In this document: positions 1 to 10,312 of the stretch, one piece after another | Position numbering within the stretch: position 1 is the first letter of the stretch | Layout of the letters: the number at the start of each line of letters is the position of its first letter | NCBI GenBank assembly: GCA_947069175.1 | Contig: CAMTDV010000009.1 | Coordinates: forward strand, 10,797,663-10,861,662 | Source: Scalesia atractyloides | Lineage: Eukaryota > Streptophyta > Magnoliopsida > Asterales > Asteraceae | DNA length: 64,000 nt | Direction of reading: 5' to 3' | The notes under the pieces: generated by a model | Seen by the model: the letters and a program-made list of their open reading frames with translations, nothing else | What the model was told of the DNA's origin: nothing | Database searches by the model: none | Translations under genes and position numbers: made by a program

Positions 1-725
1 AAAGTCTTCATGCTAGCAATGACGGATTATTTCTCCAAGTGGGCTGAAGCAGAAGCGTTTGTCCAAGTTAGGGATCAAGAAGTGGTATCTTTCATCAAGA
101 GGAATATCCTGACAAGATTCGGGATACCGACGGAGATAATTTGTGACACCGGTGCATCCTCAGGCAAATGGACAAGCAGAATCCTCCAACAAGATAATTG
201 TCAATAACTTGAAGAAAAGGTTAGGTGCCAAGAAAGGACAATGAGCTGAAGAACTACCATTTGTATTGTGGGCAGATAGAACAACTGTGAAGAATACTAC
301 TGGGCAAACTCCATTTTCTTTGGTGTTTGGGGTAGAAGCAGTGATTCCAATAGAGATGGTGATACCCACAGCTAGGTCAAGCCTACGGGATCCTGAAACG
401 AATCCTGAAGTCTTATATCAGGAATTAGACACCGTAGATGAAACAAGGGATGCAGCAAAGCTAAGGATGGCAGCATATCAACAAAGGATAGCTAAGTCAT
501 ACAACAAAAATTTAAGAACCAGAAGATTCCAAGTTGGAGACTGGGTATTCAGAAGCTTTTCAAAACACAACCAATCCTGCCGACGGCAAGTTAGCCCCAA
601 AATGGGAAGGACCATATGAAATTGAATCAGGGTCAGGAAAAGGAGCATACCGACTCAAGACTATGGAAGGGGATATGTTGCCAAGATCCTGGAATGCTAT
701 ACATCTTAAAGCTTATTTTAAGTGA
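1..725 (+). pseudogene. Element A integrase, C-terminal part, broken
   Basis: This is the end of the integrase that would insert the element's cDNA into the genome. Bases 10-160 encode the core start (MLAMTDYFSKWAEAEAF, then ICDTG, the second catalytic Asp region). The frame then jumps directly to a NGQA-like stretch near 165, so roughly 25 codons between the second Asp and the catalytic Glu region are missing. After an in-frame TGA near 244-246 the downstream part (266-619) reads WADRTTVKNTTGQTPFSLVFG. A frameshift near 540 moves into the frame ending at 723 (HLKAYFK). The order and wording match Tat-lineage integrase. The gene cannot be functional. Family assignment is from recognised motifs, not a search. 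Confidence 0.82.
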
Positions 726-809
726 ATTTAGGATTTACTTTCTGACTTCGGATGGTATGAATTCTCTCTCTTTTTCTTTGAAACCCAATACTGACTTAAG
801 CATCGGAGG

Positions 810-830
810 GGTGTTAGCCAAGCTAACACC
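810..830. repeat. Perfect 9-bp stem hairpin after the integrase stop
   Basis: The arms GGTGTTAGC (810-818) and GCTAACACC (822-830) are perfectly complementary around a CAA loop, 87 bases after the pol stop at 723. It could be an RNA structure in the element's 3' region; function is not known. Confidence 0.75.
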
Positions 831-1228
831 CACCTTAGTTTAAAGGTGTTTTGTAGGATACTTTTCAGGATATTACTCCAAGATATGTACTCAAGACGGA
901 TCGAAAGACTAGAGGATTGGCCCCCTCTCTCACGTTTAAGGGACTCAGATCCCTTCACAGGTTAAAAGGTATTCACCTTTCTTCCGAGTTGGGTTTAAAC
1001 ACCCCGCCTGGAGCGCAAGTATCTAGGAGTAGTTCAAGATAGCGGGACCATTTCATGTAACAGTGGTTGACAATTTCGTTATTGTTGGCTATATCCTGGA
1101 TCCTTAAGGTATATGAGGATTGATCACCCTCTCTCGCGAAAGGGTATTTTCATACTCTCTAAGGTTTAAAGGTTTTCACCTTTCTAAGTCTTGGAGTTTA
1201 TACACTCGCGCATGTAGCGCATGAAAAC

Positions 1229-1316
1229 AAGGGTTTATCCCCAGGATGCTAAGGGTTTATCCCCAGGATACTAAGGGTTTAACCCCAGGATATTAAGGGT
1301 TTATCCCCAGTGAAAC
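1229..1316. repeat. Tandem repeat, 4 x 22 bp
   Basis: Four head-to-tail copies of a 22-base unit that starts AAGGGTTTATCCCCAGGAT. The copies differ at one to a few positions (TTTATC or TTTAAC; ATGCT, ATACT or ATATT). It lies in the non-coding part of element A. Confidence 0.85.
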
Positions 1317-2034
1317 TAAAGTTGTTAACAAACTTTAAAGATATAGCAGATTATGATTGTGTTCATACACATTCTTTTGTGGAGAACAAGCTACAAAGCT
1401 TAGTCACTAAGTGAAGAAATACTCAAGTATGTCATACATTTATGCAATATCCTGCACGGAAAGGGGACATCCATGTTGGGGACATTGCAAAGGATTCTGA
1501 GGTTGGAGTTGAAAGTTATTGCACAAGTGTTTCTGTATGGTTTTTATTTTTCAAATCTTGAAAGCCTTGTCTAAATAATCCAGATTTTATTCAACCAAGT
1601 TTCTGTCTAACATTTTGATTAAAGGTAATAAAAATGTTGAACATCTCATCAGTATCCTGACCAGGATATTCGATCAGGATACCCAAAATAGGTTTTTCAG
1701 AATAATAACATAACGACATCAGATAAGGCTAAAAGATTAGTTTATTATGAACATTCCAAAATGTCACACTCTTGGTTTCGTCTTAAACCAAGACCCATCC
1801 ACCAAGAGTATGATAAGTTCTAAAGCATATAAACGATGGTGACCAAAGGCTTCGTCCTGGAACCCAGGATCCCTCCACATTAGGTCATCACAAAATACTA
1901 ATGTTTAAAGTGCAGGAAATATAAAATGTTCAAGTGCAGGAAAAGTAAATTGTTTGAGATTACAGACCATTCAAATACAAAAAAGTGGGCTCCGGCCTAA
2001 GCAATAATATCCATCATTGCCCACTTCGATGCTC

Positions 2035-3821
2035 TCACACAGTAGCATCTTCACCAACTTTCACCGCCTCATTACCCTCAGCATCCCGACCAGCATCACC
2101 ACCAGCATCAGCTCCAACATCAGCCTCAGAATCCTCGATAGCTTCAACCGCCTTTGGAAGCTCCTCAACGCCGGTTTGCAATGCGTTCTACGGGTTTGCC
2201 ACCAAGGTCCCTCAATTTTGCCTCCCAGGCTTCAATGTCCCAGGTAGGGCATTCAACGCCCACGGCTCTGGCTTCATAAGACATCTTTAGCCTAGCTTGA
2301 AGAAGGGAGATGACAACGGAACCCTTGAGGCCTTCCCGGTAGGCTATCAGGTCTTGTTCGTGTTGAAGCTGGGCGGCATACAGTTTAGCCTGAGCCTCTT
2401 GAGCTACCTTCTCCTCACAAGCTTGCATCTCGGGTCATAGCCTTGAGTTTGTCTTCATAATACTGTGCATGGCCTGGTGATCTTCCTCTGATCCTCATTG
2501 GCGACTCTGCCTTCTTTAGTTTGGCCTCCAATGCCTTAACAGAATCACAAGCCATAACCTGGAGATGTGTCAGGTGTTCAAGACCCTACAATGTGAGGTA
2601 TGAATATTAGTATAATTAACTCAGATATCAATTCAACATATATTCGCAGGATATACGATGAAGATATTTACCTGGTTAAAAAGGGAAGTCATGAGGCTGC
2701 TGGATTCTGCAAATCCAAGATTCTCGTAGGAAAGAGAGGCTTCAGCTAAAGCGGTGGGGGATTCAGTATCCTTTCTATTTCGAGAACTGGAGGCCCGAGG
2801 TCTAGAACTTGAGGAAGGCTTAGGCACATCAGAGGGTTTGGAGCTGGAGGAGGGCTTCGATGCGGCTGAAGGCTTGAAACTTGGCTCTTTTTTCATTGGT
2901 GCAGGTTCCAGAGTAACTATCCAACTCATTGAGATCGAAGACTTTGGGGTCTTGGCTGATGCTGCATACAGGAGGTAATCTTAAAACTTAATAATTCGAT
3001 ATCCTGTCTAACAAAGTACGCAGGATATCAAACAGGATCCTTACCAGACATGTTCGAACTTGAGTGTTGGGTTGAGGATGTTGAAGGCGGAATGAAACTT
3101 GGAGTCTGGGAGCTGGTAGATGGCTTTAATCCTCTTCTCTGAATCAGCGAGGGGAGGTGCTAATTTTCTAAAGTCAGCTGCACAAAACATAAGGAAGATA
3201 TAAGACAGGATAGTGAACAGGATATATCTGAGGATAACCCTAAAACCCTAGTTCCTACCCTTTGTTAACCACTTCACGGATAATCGCTCCACCAGGGATC
3301 GAACTTCTTTTCACGAAAAAGAATTTGGATTTCCATTCCTCTTCATTCCTGGTGGCTCGGAGAATCAGAGGGTCGTTAGAAGTGGAGTAAAACAGGAACC
3401 TGCTGGACCCATGGGATCTCAACCGGTATGCTAGTGGAAGATCATTGACACATAGTTCAGGAATGTGGGTATTCTTGATTTGATCAAGAACGATCAAGAC
3501 ACGCCAAAGCACGGGCATGGTCTGACTGAAACTGAGACCGGTGATATTGAAGAAATCGGTGATAAATCAGAAAATGGAAACCTAAGAAACTAATGTAAAG
3601 GGGAAGGCGTTGAAACAGAGCCATTCGGTGGACACCATTCGATCGAGTTCCCGATCGTATGGTCTGAACACCACCGTTTCCGGGAAGATGCCGAAAGATT
3701 GAAGCGCCGATAAATGCGCATTGTTAAATGAACAGACTTCCTTCTCCGGGTATTGGAGAAGGTTTTGTGGTATGAAGACAGGGGCTGAATCACCAGAGAT
3801 GGATCGAGTTTGTCTTGCCAT
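2035..3821 (-). pseudogene. Antisense four-exon gene of element A (Tat-type antisense ORF)
   Basis: A gene on the strand opposite to pol, between integrase and the 3' LTR. Exon 1 (3821-3259) starts MARQTRSISG and includes a conserved stretch (FFNITGLSFSQTMPVLWRVL); this resembles the plant 'putative gypsy-type transposon' domain. It has two in-frame stops near 3582 and 3567. Exon 2 is about 3177-3045, exon 3 2961-2672 (Ser/Lys/Pro-rich, KPSSSSKPSD) and exon 4 2585-2035 (charged, helix-forming, ending in a Gly/Asp/Glu-rich tail). Introns 3258-3178, 3044-2962 and 2671-2586 all begin GT and end AG. The exon count and order equal those of the gene in element B. Breaks: the two stops, one extra G at the first donor, a stop and frame change near 2430, and another near 2170. 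Its function is unknown. Confidence 0.72.
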
Positions 3822-4056
3822 GCTTCGCCGGAAAACAGGAAAAGAAAGAAAGATGGGAGAGAGCTTTACCCTTTTTCTTCCATGGTCAAGGTTAAATGGG
3901 GATAAGAACGAGAAGATATAGGAAGACAATGAGTAGCAATAGCCTGGGCAGTTACATCATATCATGTCAGGGGTCTTATCTCTTAAATTGCCTCGATAAA
4001 CGTAAAAATATATCCATTAGGATCAGGATCCCAACAGCTATATTTTTTGGGACAAT

Positions 4057-4799
4057 TGTTATGGGTGAAATTCTGAGCCCATATCCTGAATTATATCTTG
4101 ACTTAATTATAGTTGTTAACGATCAGGATACCAGACCAGGATATTGGTAACATCCTAAGGCAGTATTCTGGTGATTACTAATTATTAGCATGCAGGACGT
4201 AGCTGTAGGATCACAACGTTCACGGAGACTCGTTCACCTGAAGACTCGGTCTAAATGGTTGGAAGAAAGACGTTGAAGCCGCAATACCTGGTCAACAACG
4301 TTCACTGGCGAATATTCCAAGGGATCCCACCATTATAGGAGAGTTTGTTTTTCTTTGTAACTATAAATACCGGATAAACAGATCGATAGGTCACAACACA
4401 TTCGCTCACTACTCTCGAGTTCTGTCATTTACTTTCACAAATACACAAACACTCAACACTAGCAATTCTTGTAACACTTAGCAACGATCTGGGAATTATC
4501 CTGCACTGTATCCTGATTTTTAAGCAATAAGAAGAACAAGGCAGCGGCGATTGTCAGCTCCCGAAGTTTTATGCCGGAGATCTAGCTTGATCAAAGGCTT
4601 TCCTCGTACATCTCGTGTCTACCTTTACATTTTTGCTCATTGTTTGATTGTTGATATAGCTCAATATCCTGAGCTGTATCCTAAAAGTGTTTTTACAAAC
4701 TAGCAAACCGATACAAGCTTCATTAACACTGCTAGCACACTACCTCACAAAACTAATTTGATCACTAAATTGCTTTGGTAATTTTTACCAAAACTAGTA
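4057..4799 (+). repeat. 3' LTR of element A
   Basis: Starts TGTTATGGGTG directly after a degenerate polypurine-like stretch (GGGACAAT) and ends near ACCAAAACTA at 4799. The element B LTR has the same layout: it starts TGTTAAGGG after GGGGGCAAT and ends ACCAAAACA. A TATA box (TATAAATA, 4362-4369) lies near the middle. The last bases are mutated from the expected CA, so the end is good to a few bases. Confidence 0.7.
4362..4369 (+). promoter_or_regulatory. TATA box in element A LTR
   Basis: CTATAAATAC lies inside the LTR about 305 bases from its start, a normal place for the U3 promoter of a Tat-type LTR. Confidence 0.6.
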
Positions 4800-4829
4800 C
4801 CTAGTGATGATGCACAATCAATTCCAGGA

Positions 4830-6063
4830 TCATGGATCCTTCCAATCCTGAACTATATTCAGAAAGGGGAAGTTCCCATTGGGGAAAATCCTAGAGCCTT
4901 CAAGATCAAGGTATCCCAATTCACTATAATTAACAACTTGCTGTATAAAAGATCCCTTGCAGGTCCGTATCTGCGATGCATTGAGGATCCTGAGATCCAA
5001 GACGTTTTGAAGGACTTTCATGAAGGAGACTGTGGAAATCACACTGGGGGCAGAGCATTATTCTCAAGAATCCTCAGAATAGGATATTATTGGCCTACAA
5101 TGAAGAAGGATGTTGTGGAGTATGCAAGGAAGTGTGATGCTTGCCAGAGACATAGTAACATTCTTCATCAACCGGCTGAACCTCTGCATCCTATATCCTC
5201 TTCTTGGCCATTATGAGGTGGGGAATGGATATAGTAGGCAAGCTTCCCAAGGCACCAGGAGGAAAAGTGTTCATGCTAGCTATGACAGACTATTTCTCTA
5301 AGTGGATAGAAGCAGAAGCCTTTGCTCAAGTCAGAGAAAAGGAAGTCATATCCTTTATTAAAGAAATATCATAACTAGATTTGGAATTCCTTTTGCAATT
5401 GTTTGTGATAACGGATCCCAGTTTATTGGGAGTCGTACTACTAACTTTTGTGACAACTGGGGGATTAGGATGATACATCAACACCAGTCCACCCACAAGC
5501 TAATGGCCAGGCAAAATTATCCAACAAGATCATTATCAACAACTTGAAGAAGAAGCCTGGATCCAAGAAGGGTAAATGGGTTGAAGAATTACCTTATGTC
5601 TTATGGGCAGATAGGATAACTCCTAAGAATGCTACGGGTCAGACTCCTTTTTCCTTAGTCTTTGGAGCTGAAGCAGTGATCCCTATAGAAATGGTAGTAA
5701 CGACAGCCAGAACAAGCATCCGTAATCCTGAAGCAAATGTTGAGACTCTAACTCAAGACTTAGATACTGTGGAAGAATTACGAGACATGGCAAGAATAAG
5801 GATGGCTAGCTATCAACAAAAGATGGCTGGTGCATATAACAAGAATGTCAGAATGAGAAGGTTTGAAGTTGGTGATAAAGGTATTGAGGAAAGCATTCCA
5901 GAATACTACAAATCCTGTTGATGGTAAGTTGGCACAAAAGTGGGAAGGTCCCTATCTAATTGAGGCTGAAGCTGGAAAGGGGGCATATCGTTTACTAAGC
6001 GTGGATGGTGATCTCCTGCCAAGAGCTTGGAATGCTATTCACTTGAAGAGATACTTTATGTAA
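4830..6063 (+). pseudogene. Element B integrase, nearly complete but frameshifted
   Basis: Integrase of a Tat-type element. The H2C2 zinc finger is at about 5020-5160 (HEGDCGNH, then CDACQRH). The core follows with MDIVGKLPKAPGG, TDYFSKWIEAEAF and VCDNGSQFIG, carrying the first two catalytic Asp residues. The third catalytic position, normally Glu in the NGQAE motif, reads Lys (codon AAA, 5514-5516). The C-terminal part (5544-6063) holds QTPFSLVFGAEAVIPIEM and ends HLKRYFM before a TAA at 6061. Breaks: a TGA near 5215, frame changes near 5365, 5480 and 5877. With the Glu lost and several frameshifts it cannot work. Confidence 0.82.
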
Positions 6064-7146
6064 TAAGGATCAAATATCCTTAAGAATTCTGATATTCAGT
6101 TCAGGATGAAGGAACCTCAAGGGGTATGTGATCCTTTGCTTGGTAACATTTTGCTAATCATTTCATATTATATTTTTTATTATTTGTTGTATGAAAAGGA
6201 TGTTAGATTCTTAACATCCAATTTTATCAAGTTTTAAGTCTTGTAGGGTTTGTTACATCGTTGACAAAGGATCAAGAGGTTGCCACCTCTCCAAGACTTT
6301 GGGCATGTCCCCAGCTTAAGGTATCCAATACCTTCTAAGGTTTAAAGTTTTCACCTTTCAAACGAATTGTGTTTCAAAACCCCGCCAGCAGCGCACGTTA
6401 TCCAAGTATAGGTCAAGGCAATGGGACCAGTACCCGCTTTAGGGGCTGACAATTTCATTGTTGTTGGTTATATGTAGGATCCTAAGTATAATGGTAGATG
6501 TATCATACATCCGTTCTTAAGGTTTCTAACGTTTTCATGTTAGCTAAGGTTTTGGCATTTTCATGTCACTTATGATTGGTTAGTCGCCAGTGTGGGCCAT
6601 ATACCAGATTCCTAAGGTTTCTAACGTCTTCACGCTAGCTTAAGTATTACAAGTTATTTGGGCTTGTATCCAGTTTCTAACGAGTTATTCAATTGATGTT
6701 TGGCTTAGTCCCAAGTTGCATGTTATTACAGGTTCCTGAAGCTTAACAAATAAGGATCCTAGATCCTAGAGTTCTACTAATTTTTATACTTTGTTGCTAA
6801 GATTGTAAGTTTTAAGGATAAAGAATCCTAAATTGGATTCACTGGTATGATCCTTTACTCAGCCTTCTTTTTGTCTTCGGATATTACCCTCAACCTTTGA
6901 CGGGAGTCCATATGATCCTTGATCATATACTGTTTAACCTTTTAAAATAAAACTTGTTTTGACAAATACTTAATATTCTTTTTACGAACTTATGAATTCC
7001 TAAATCTGAATTTTGCTAACAAGTACAAGTATAATGATATTCAAATCAAAAAGGGAACAACACCAAAGATAGTCAAAAGTTAAAGTTTTATTTATTTAAA
7101 ACCCTTTAAAAGGTTGTCCAAATTGCCTACCCAAGCTTTTACCAGC
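6064..7146. other. Non-coding 3' region of element B, left of the D insertion
   Basis: About 1.1 kb without coding sequence, equivalent to 726 onward in element A. It has many GGATCC/AGGAT words and short repeated phrases (TTTCTAACGTTTTCAT near 6521). Nothing else is recognised. Confidence 0.6.
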
Positions 7147-7151
7147 AAAAC
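7147..7151. repeat. Target-site duplication AAAAC, left copy, for element D
   Basis: AAAAC directly precedes the TGTAACACC start of element D. The same five bases (39583-39587) directly follow its GGTGTGACA end. Confidence 0.9.
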
Positions 7152-7380
7152 TGTAACACCTCGAAAATTTCGTCTAATAAAATTTTGACACGTTTCCCGA
7201 AGATTCTGAGTTACCACGTGTAGCCGAGAGGGACTAAAGACGCTGTCATGTTATGTTAATAACCACTGAACGAGCATCGGAAAAGTCAGGGAAATCAAAC
7301 TTGTAAATTTCAAAAATTTTGGTTCTGGAAGGTCCTTGCGGACCGTAACCATGTCTGGTTACGGACCGCAAGGATAAATA
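7152..7380 (+). repeat. Element D 5' LTR, piece 1
   Basis: Matches 36293-36518 of the 3' LTR with about five or six substitutions in the first 100 bases. It contains the near-perfect palindrome CTTGCGGACCGTAACC...GGTTACGGACCGCAAG (about 7336-7373). It ends at the AAATA target (7376-7380) of element C. Confidence 0.88.
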
Positions 7381-7611
7381 TGTGACATCCCGGTTTTTCG
7401 GATAACTTAAACGCAATACTTGTCGAATAAATTACGTGCTACGTTATTATGTGATATCCGAGTTCGTGTTTTATGTTAGTTATAATGTATAGACGTAATA
7501 AATAAACAAATGAATCGAGCCAAACCATGTCGCGAGCAAACAACCCAAACCGACCCACCCAAGCCCTCGGCGCGCGAGACACCAAACCGTAACCTTGTTG
7601 TCTCTTTGCGC

Positions 7612-7620
7612 TATATATAC
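7612..7620 (+). promoter_or_regulatory. TATA box in element C LTR
   Basis: GCTATATATAC about 230 bases into the LTR, followed by C/T-rich sequence typical of a plant LTR transcription start region. Confidence 0.55.
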
Positions 7621-9484
7621 AAACACACATGCATGTTGCTTCACAAAAACAAAAACACAAGAAACCCTAGTGAGAAAGAAGCCGACGGCAGCCCTTGTTC
7701 ATCTCTTCGACCGCAAACAGCCTTCCGCTTGTTCCATTGATCGCGAGCAGCCTCTTCCTTCTTCATATCGATCGAGAGCAGCCCACTTGTTCACTTCCTC
7801 GATCACAAACAGCCTACTCCTTCTTCCCGGTCGCGAACAACACTTCCTTCTCGGTTACGGATCTTCTCGGTCGCAATTATCTTTGATCATCGGTTCCTCA
7901 TCTCACTCACGGTTCGTTTACCTTATCATTAAAGATTAGAGTTTATCATTTGTTACAAGATCATATTTGGATATATGTGTTTGAATGAAGTGATTGTGTT
8001 GTTTTCGGATTATATGTTTGAATGCAAGGTTATGTTAGCCGATTTGTTAATAATGTTTGCAAGTGATGTTTGTTCGAAATCTGAAAATCATAGGCTGTGT
8101 TTGTTTATAAAAACTAGAGATGTTGATTAGGTTTTGCATGGATATGATATGTGTATTGATCTATGATGGGAAAAATCAGTTCTTGATCGCCTAGGTTCAT
8201 TGTATCGACGGTTATTGCGATTTAATTGTGATAAAATGCTGAAACAGTTTGCTGAATGATAGTTACAGCCGACTTCAACTGGCTGTAACTCGGTAGTTAG
8301 TTGTCGAAAAACGGATTTTCTGAAGTCTAAAACGTAGAGATTTGAATAACGAATCTAATGGCACTAGATTCATATTTTTCTGAAGTCGTTTGATATTTTT
8401 AAGTGGCCAAATAAGTTCAGTAACTAAAGCTGTGAAAATCCTGAAATTTTGTTAGTTGTTTATCGAGTTGGATTTTATAATCAGTAGGGAGTCGAATCAT
8501 GAAATTTGTACAGCAACTAGGTATGGAAATTTCCGGGCAACTCCCACTGGAATTTTGTTAATTGGACGATCAGTGATTTATAAATAAATTCTTCCGTGGA
8601 CTGCAGTCAGAAAGCGACGAATCTGACTGCAGCCTAGTATATTAATATTTATGGATAATTGGTAAAGTATTAGGACTTGAAAAATTTATATAAATTTCTA
8701 CAATATAGTTGTCACCTGCTGTAAAATAATTGGAATTTTTGGAACGTTGGAACTATTTTATAAAAATCCTAGAAAACAGCTGAATTATGAGTATGTAAGC
8801 TGAAATTTGATAATTTGTGATTGTGTGCACCAAAGTGTTGCATGGATTGGATTATGTTCACATGAGGATACTTGCATGCATGTTTGAGTGTTAGGTATTT
8901 TGTTGTGTGTATCACTTTGTGCGTAAATTACGTGTAGAATTTGTATTGGTGTGTTCACACACTGACTTGAAATCAATTGGTTTGTTAGGACGCAATTAGC
9001 GGTCCCATCCCTTACAACTTCTTTGCTACACTAACCGAGCAACTAAAGGTCAGTTCACGGCCCCTAATTTTATCCGGTTTTAAACAACAGGGGGAGAAAC
9101 ATGTATACACTCTTCAACTCCTTCTCTTTACGTTATATGAAATTAACGTCACATAACTATTCGGTAACTAAGTTAATGTTAATGTAACGTTATGGTCACT
9201 AAGCAGCTATATCACTTAAGTCCTCGTCAATCTCTCGGATCGTTAGTATTGGGTTTTAATAGCGGGGGAATTATAAGTAGTACTACTGGGCCCGACAAGC
9301 CCCATCCGAGCTAGTCGCGCTAGCCGACCGGGTATGGTCAACGGGTGAATAATTTGGCCTAACTTCGCCATGGTCAGTGATAGGCCTGGCAACACGGAGG
9401 CACAACAGTCAGCTTCGATCGTGAACACTTACGTGACATGACTTTAGGCTAGCTACCTATATATGTTAACATTGAACTTAATTA

Positions 9485-9672
9485 CGAATCAACTATATTA
9501 TCCCGGGTTAGGGATAATGGAAACAACAACTATATTATCCCGGGTTAGGGATAATGGAAACAACAACATTATTATTCCGGGTTTGGAATAATGGAACCAA
9601 CATTATTATTATTCCGGGTTGGGAATAATGGAACTAAATCGTTATCCCGGGTTAGGGATAACGGGGGAAACA
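9485..9672. repeat. Five-unit hairpin array in the C 5' LTR
   Basis: Five tandem imperfect units, each with a stem such as TTATCCCGGGTTAGGGATAA or TTATTCCGGGTTTGGAATAA, spaced by ATGGAA(A/C)CAAC. The bases that pair across each stem change together (TTATCC with GGATAA; TTATTCC with GGAATAA), which favours a conserved hairpin over a conserved word. The same array is at about 15960-16133 in the 3' LTR. Confidence 0.85.
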
Positions 9673-10108
9673 AACTCATAACCGAACAAACGAATTTATG
9701 AAAACCTGTGAACTCACTCATCTTTAATGTTGACACTTGTTTCTTTACATGTTTCTCAGGACGCTAGGAGCTCTAGGTGCACTCACACGCATTGAACAAG
9801 ACATCTTTTATCGAGTCTCATTTACAAACATTGTTTTGGGTTTTTCATTTGTTTTGGCGTTTATGTTGGCGCCCGTTTCACTACTTATTTTATGCTTCCG
9901 CTCAACCATAAAAACTAATGCTTCCGCTAAACATTGGTAACTAACTAAGACAATATAAAATCTATGATGAATGGTTAAACAAATGATTTTTGGAAAAATC
10001 TATTATCAAATCATATAGAGTCGTTCGACGTACTAGTGTTTCAGATTCTGGTTTGTTCACAACGCCTCGCGGTAAAACTCCGCAAGTGGAAATTAAGGGT
10101 GTGACAGA

Positions 10109-10123
10109 TTGGTATCAGAGCCA
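10109..10123 (+). other. Primer binding site of element C
   Basis: TTGGTATCAGAGCCA two bases after the LTR end. This is the usual plant sequence complementary to the initiator Met tRNA 3' end, where reverse transcription starts. Confidence 0.9.
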
Positions 10124-10312
10124 CTAGCTATAGAGAACCAGGTTTGCATTAGAAGTAGACCTAAACTATAGCTGAATACACGACACTAGACGTAGTTTGG
10201 CACCGAACTGTTATATCTTGTTATACGATGTACCACAACTGTGTTATGTAGATTATGACTTCATAATAAGAAATGAAAACAACTCGTAACTAACCACACA
10301 ACCTAACAGGCA

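Larger units (their letters stand above)
726..2034. other. Non-coding 3' region of element A
   Basis: About 1.3 kb between the integrase stop and the end of the antisense gene. I see no coding sequence. It contains a perfect hairpin (810-830), a 4 x 22-bp tandem repeat (1229-1316) and many AGGAT/ATCCT words. The corresponding stretch of element B (6064-7146) is similarly non-coding and shares phrases such as the 'aaccccgcc...gcgca' segment. Confidence 0.6.
1..4799 (+). mobile_element. Element A: 3' part of a Tat/Retand-type Ty3/gypsy retrotransposon
   Basis: The window opens inside this element. In order it holds the end of integrase (1-725), a non-coding stretch with a hairpin and a 22-bp tandem repeat (726-2034), an antisense multi-exon gene (2035-3821, minus strand) and a 3' LTR (4057-4799). 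An extra antisense gene between pol and the 3' LTR is a known trait of some plant Tat-lineage elements. The integrase wording (MTDYFSKW, QTPFSLVFG, IPIEM) also fits Tat. The 5' part lies outside the window. Confidence 0.8.
4800..7151 (+). mobile_element. Element B, left part: Tat/Retand-type retrotransposon split by element D
   Basis: Starts abruptly beside the element A LTR with sequence just upstream of the integrase zinc finger, so gag, protease, RT and RNase H are absent. It runs through integrase into non-coding 3' sequence and stops at the AAAAC target site (7147-7151). The same element resumes after the second AAAAC copy at 39583. Protein wording differs from A in many positions, so B is a separate, diverged copy. 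Confidence 0.8.
7381..10106 (+). repeat. 5' LTR of element C
   Basis: 2726 bp from TGTGACATCC to GGTGTGACA. A TATA box (TATATATAC, 7612-7620) lies about 230 bases from the start. An array of five short hairpins lies at 9485-9672. The last 959 bases match the truncated 3' LTR. Otherwise it is non-coding. Confidence 0.9.

Noticed and set aside
1985..2290. A 101-aa plus-strand Ser/Pro-rich frame
   Set aside because: It is opposite exon 4 of the antisense gene in element A and reads the Gly/Asp/Glu-rich tail in reverse.
4200..4500. A host gene promoter near the TATA box at 4362
   Set aside because: The TATA lies inside a defined LTR, and no host coding sequence follows.
9243..9428. A 61-aa minus-strand frame present twice (also 15714-15899)
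   Set aside because: Its duplication is only because it lies in both LTRs of element C; no motif or coding bias seen.
9485..9672. Interstitial telomere repeat because of TTAGGG words
   Set aside because: TTAGGG appears once per hairpin unit, not in tandem; some units read TTTGG or TTGGG instead.
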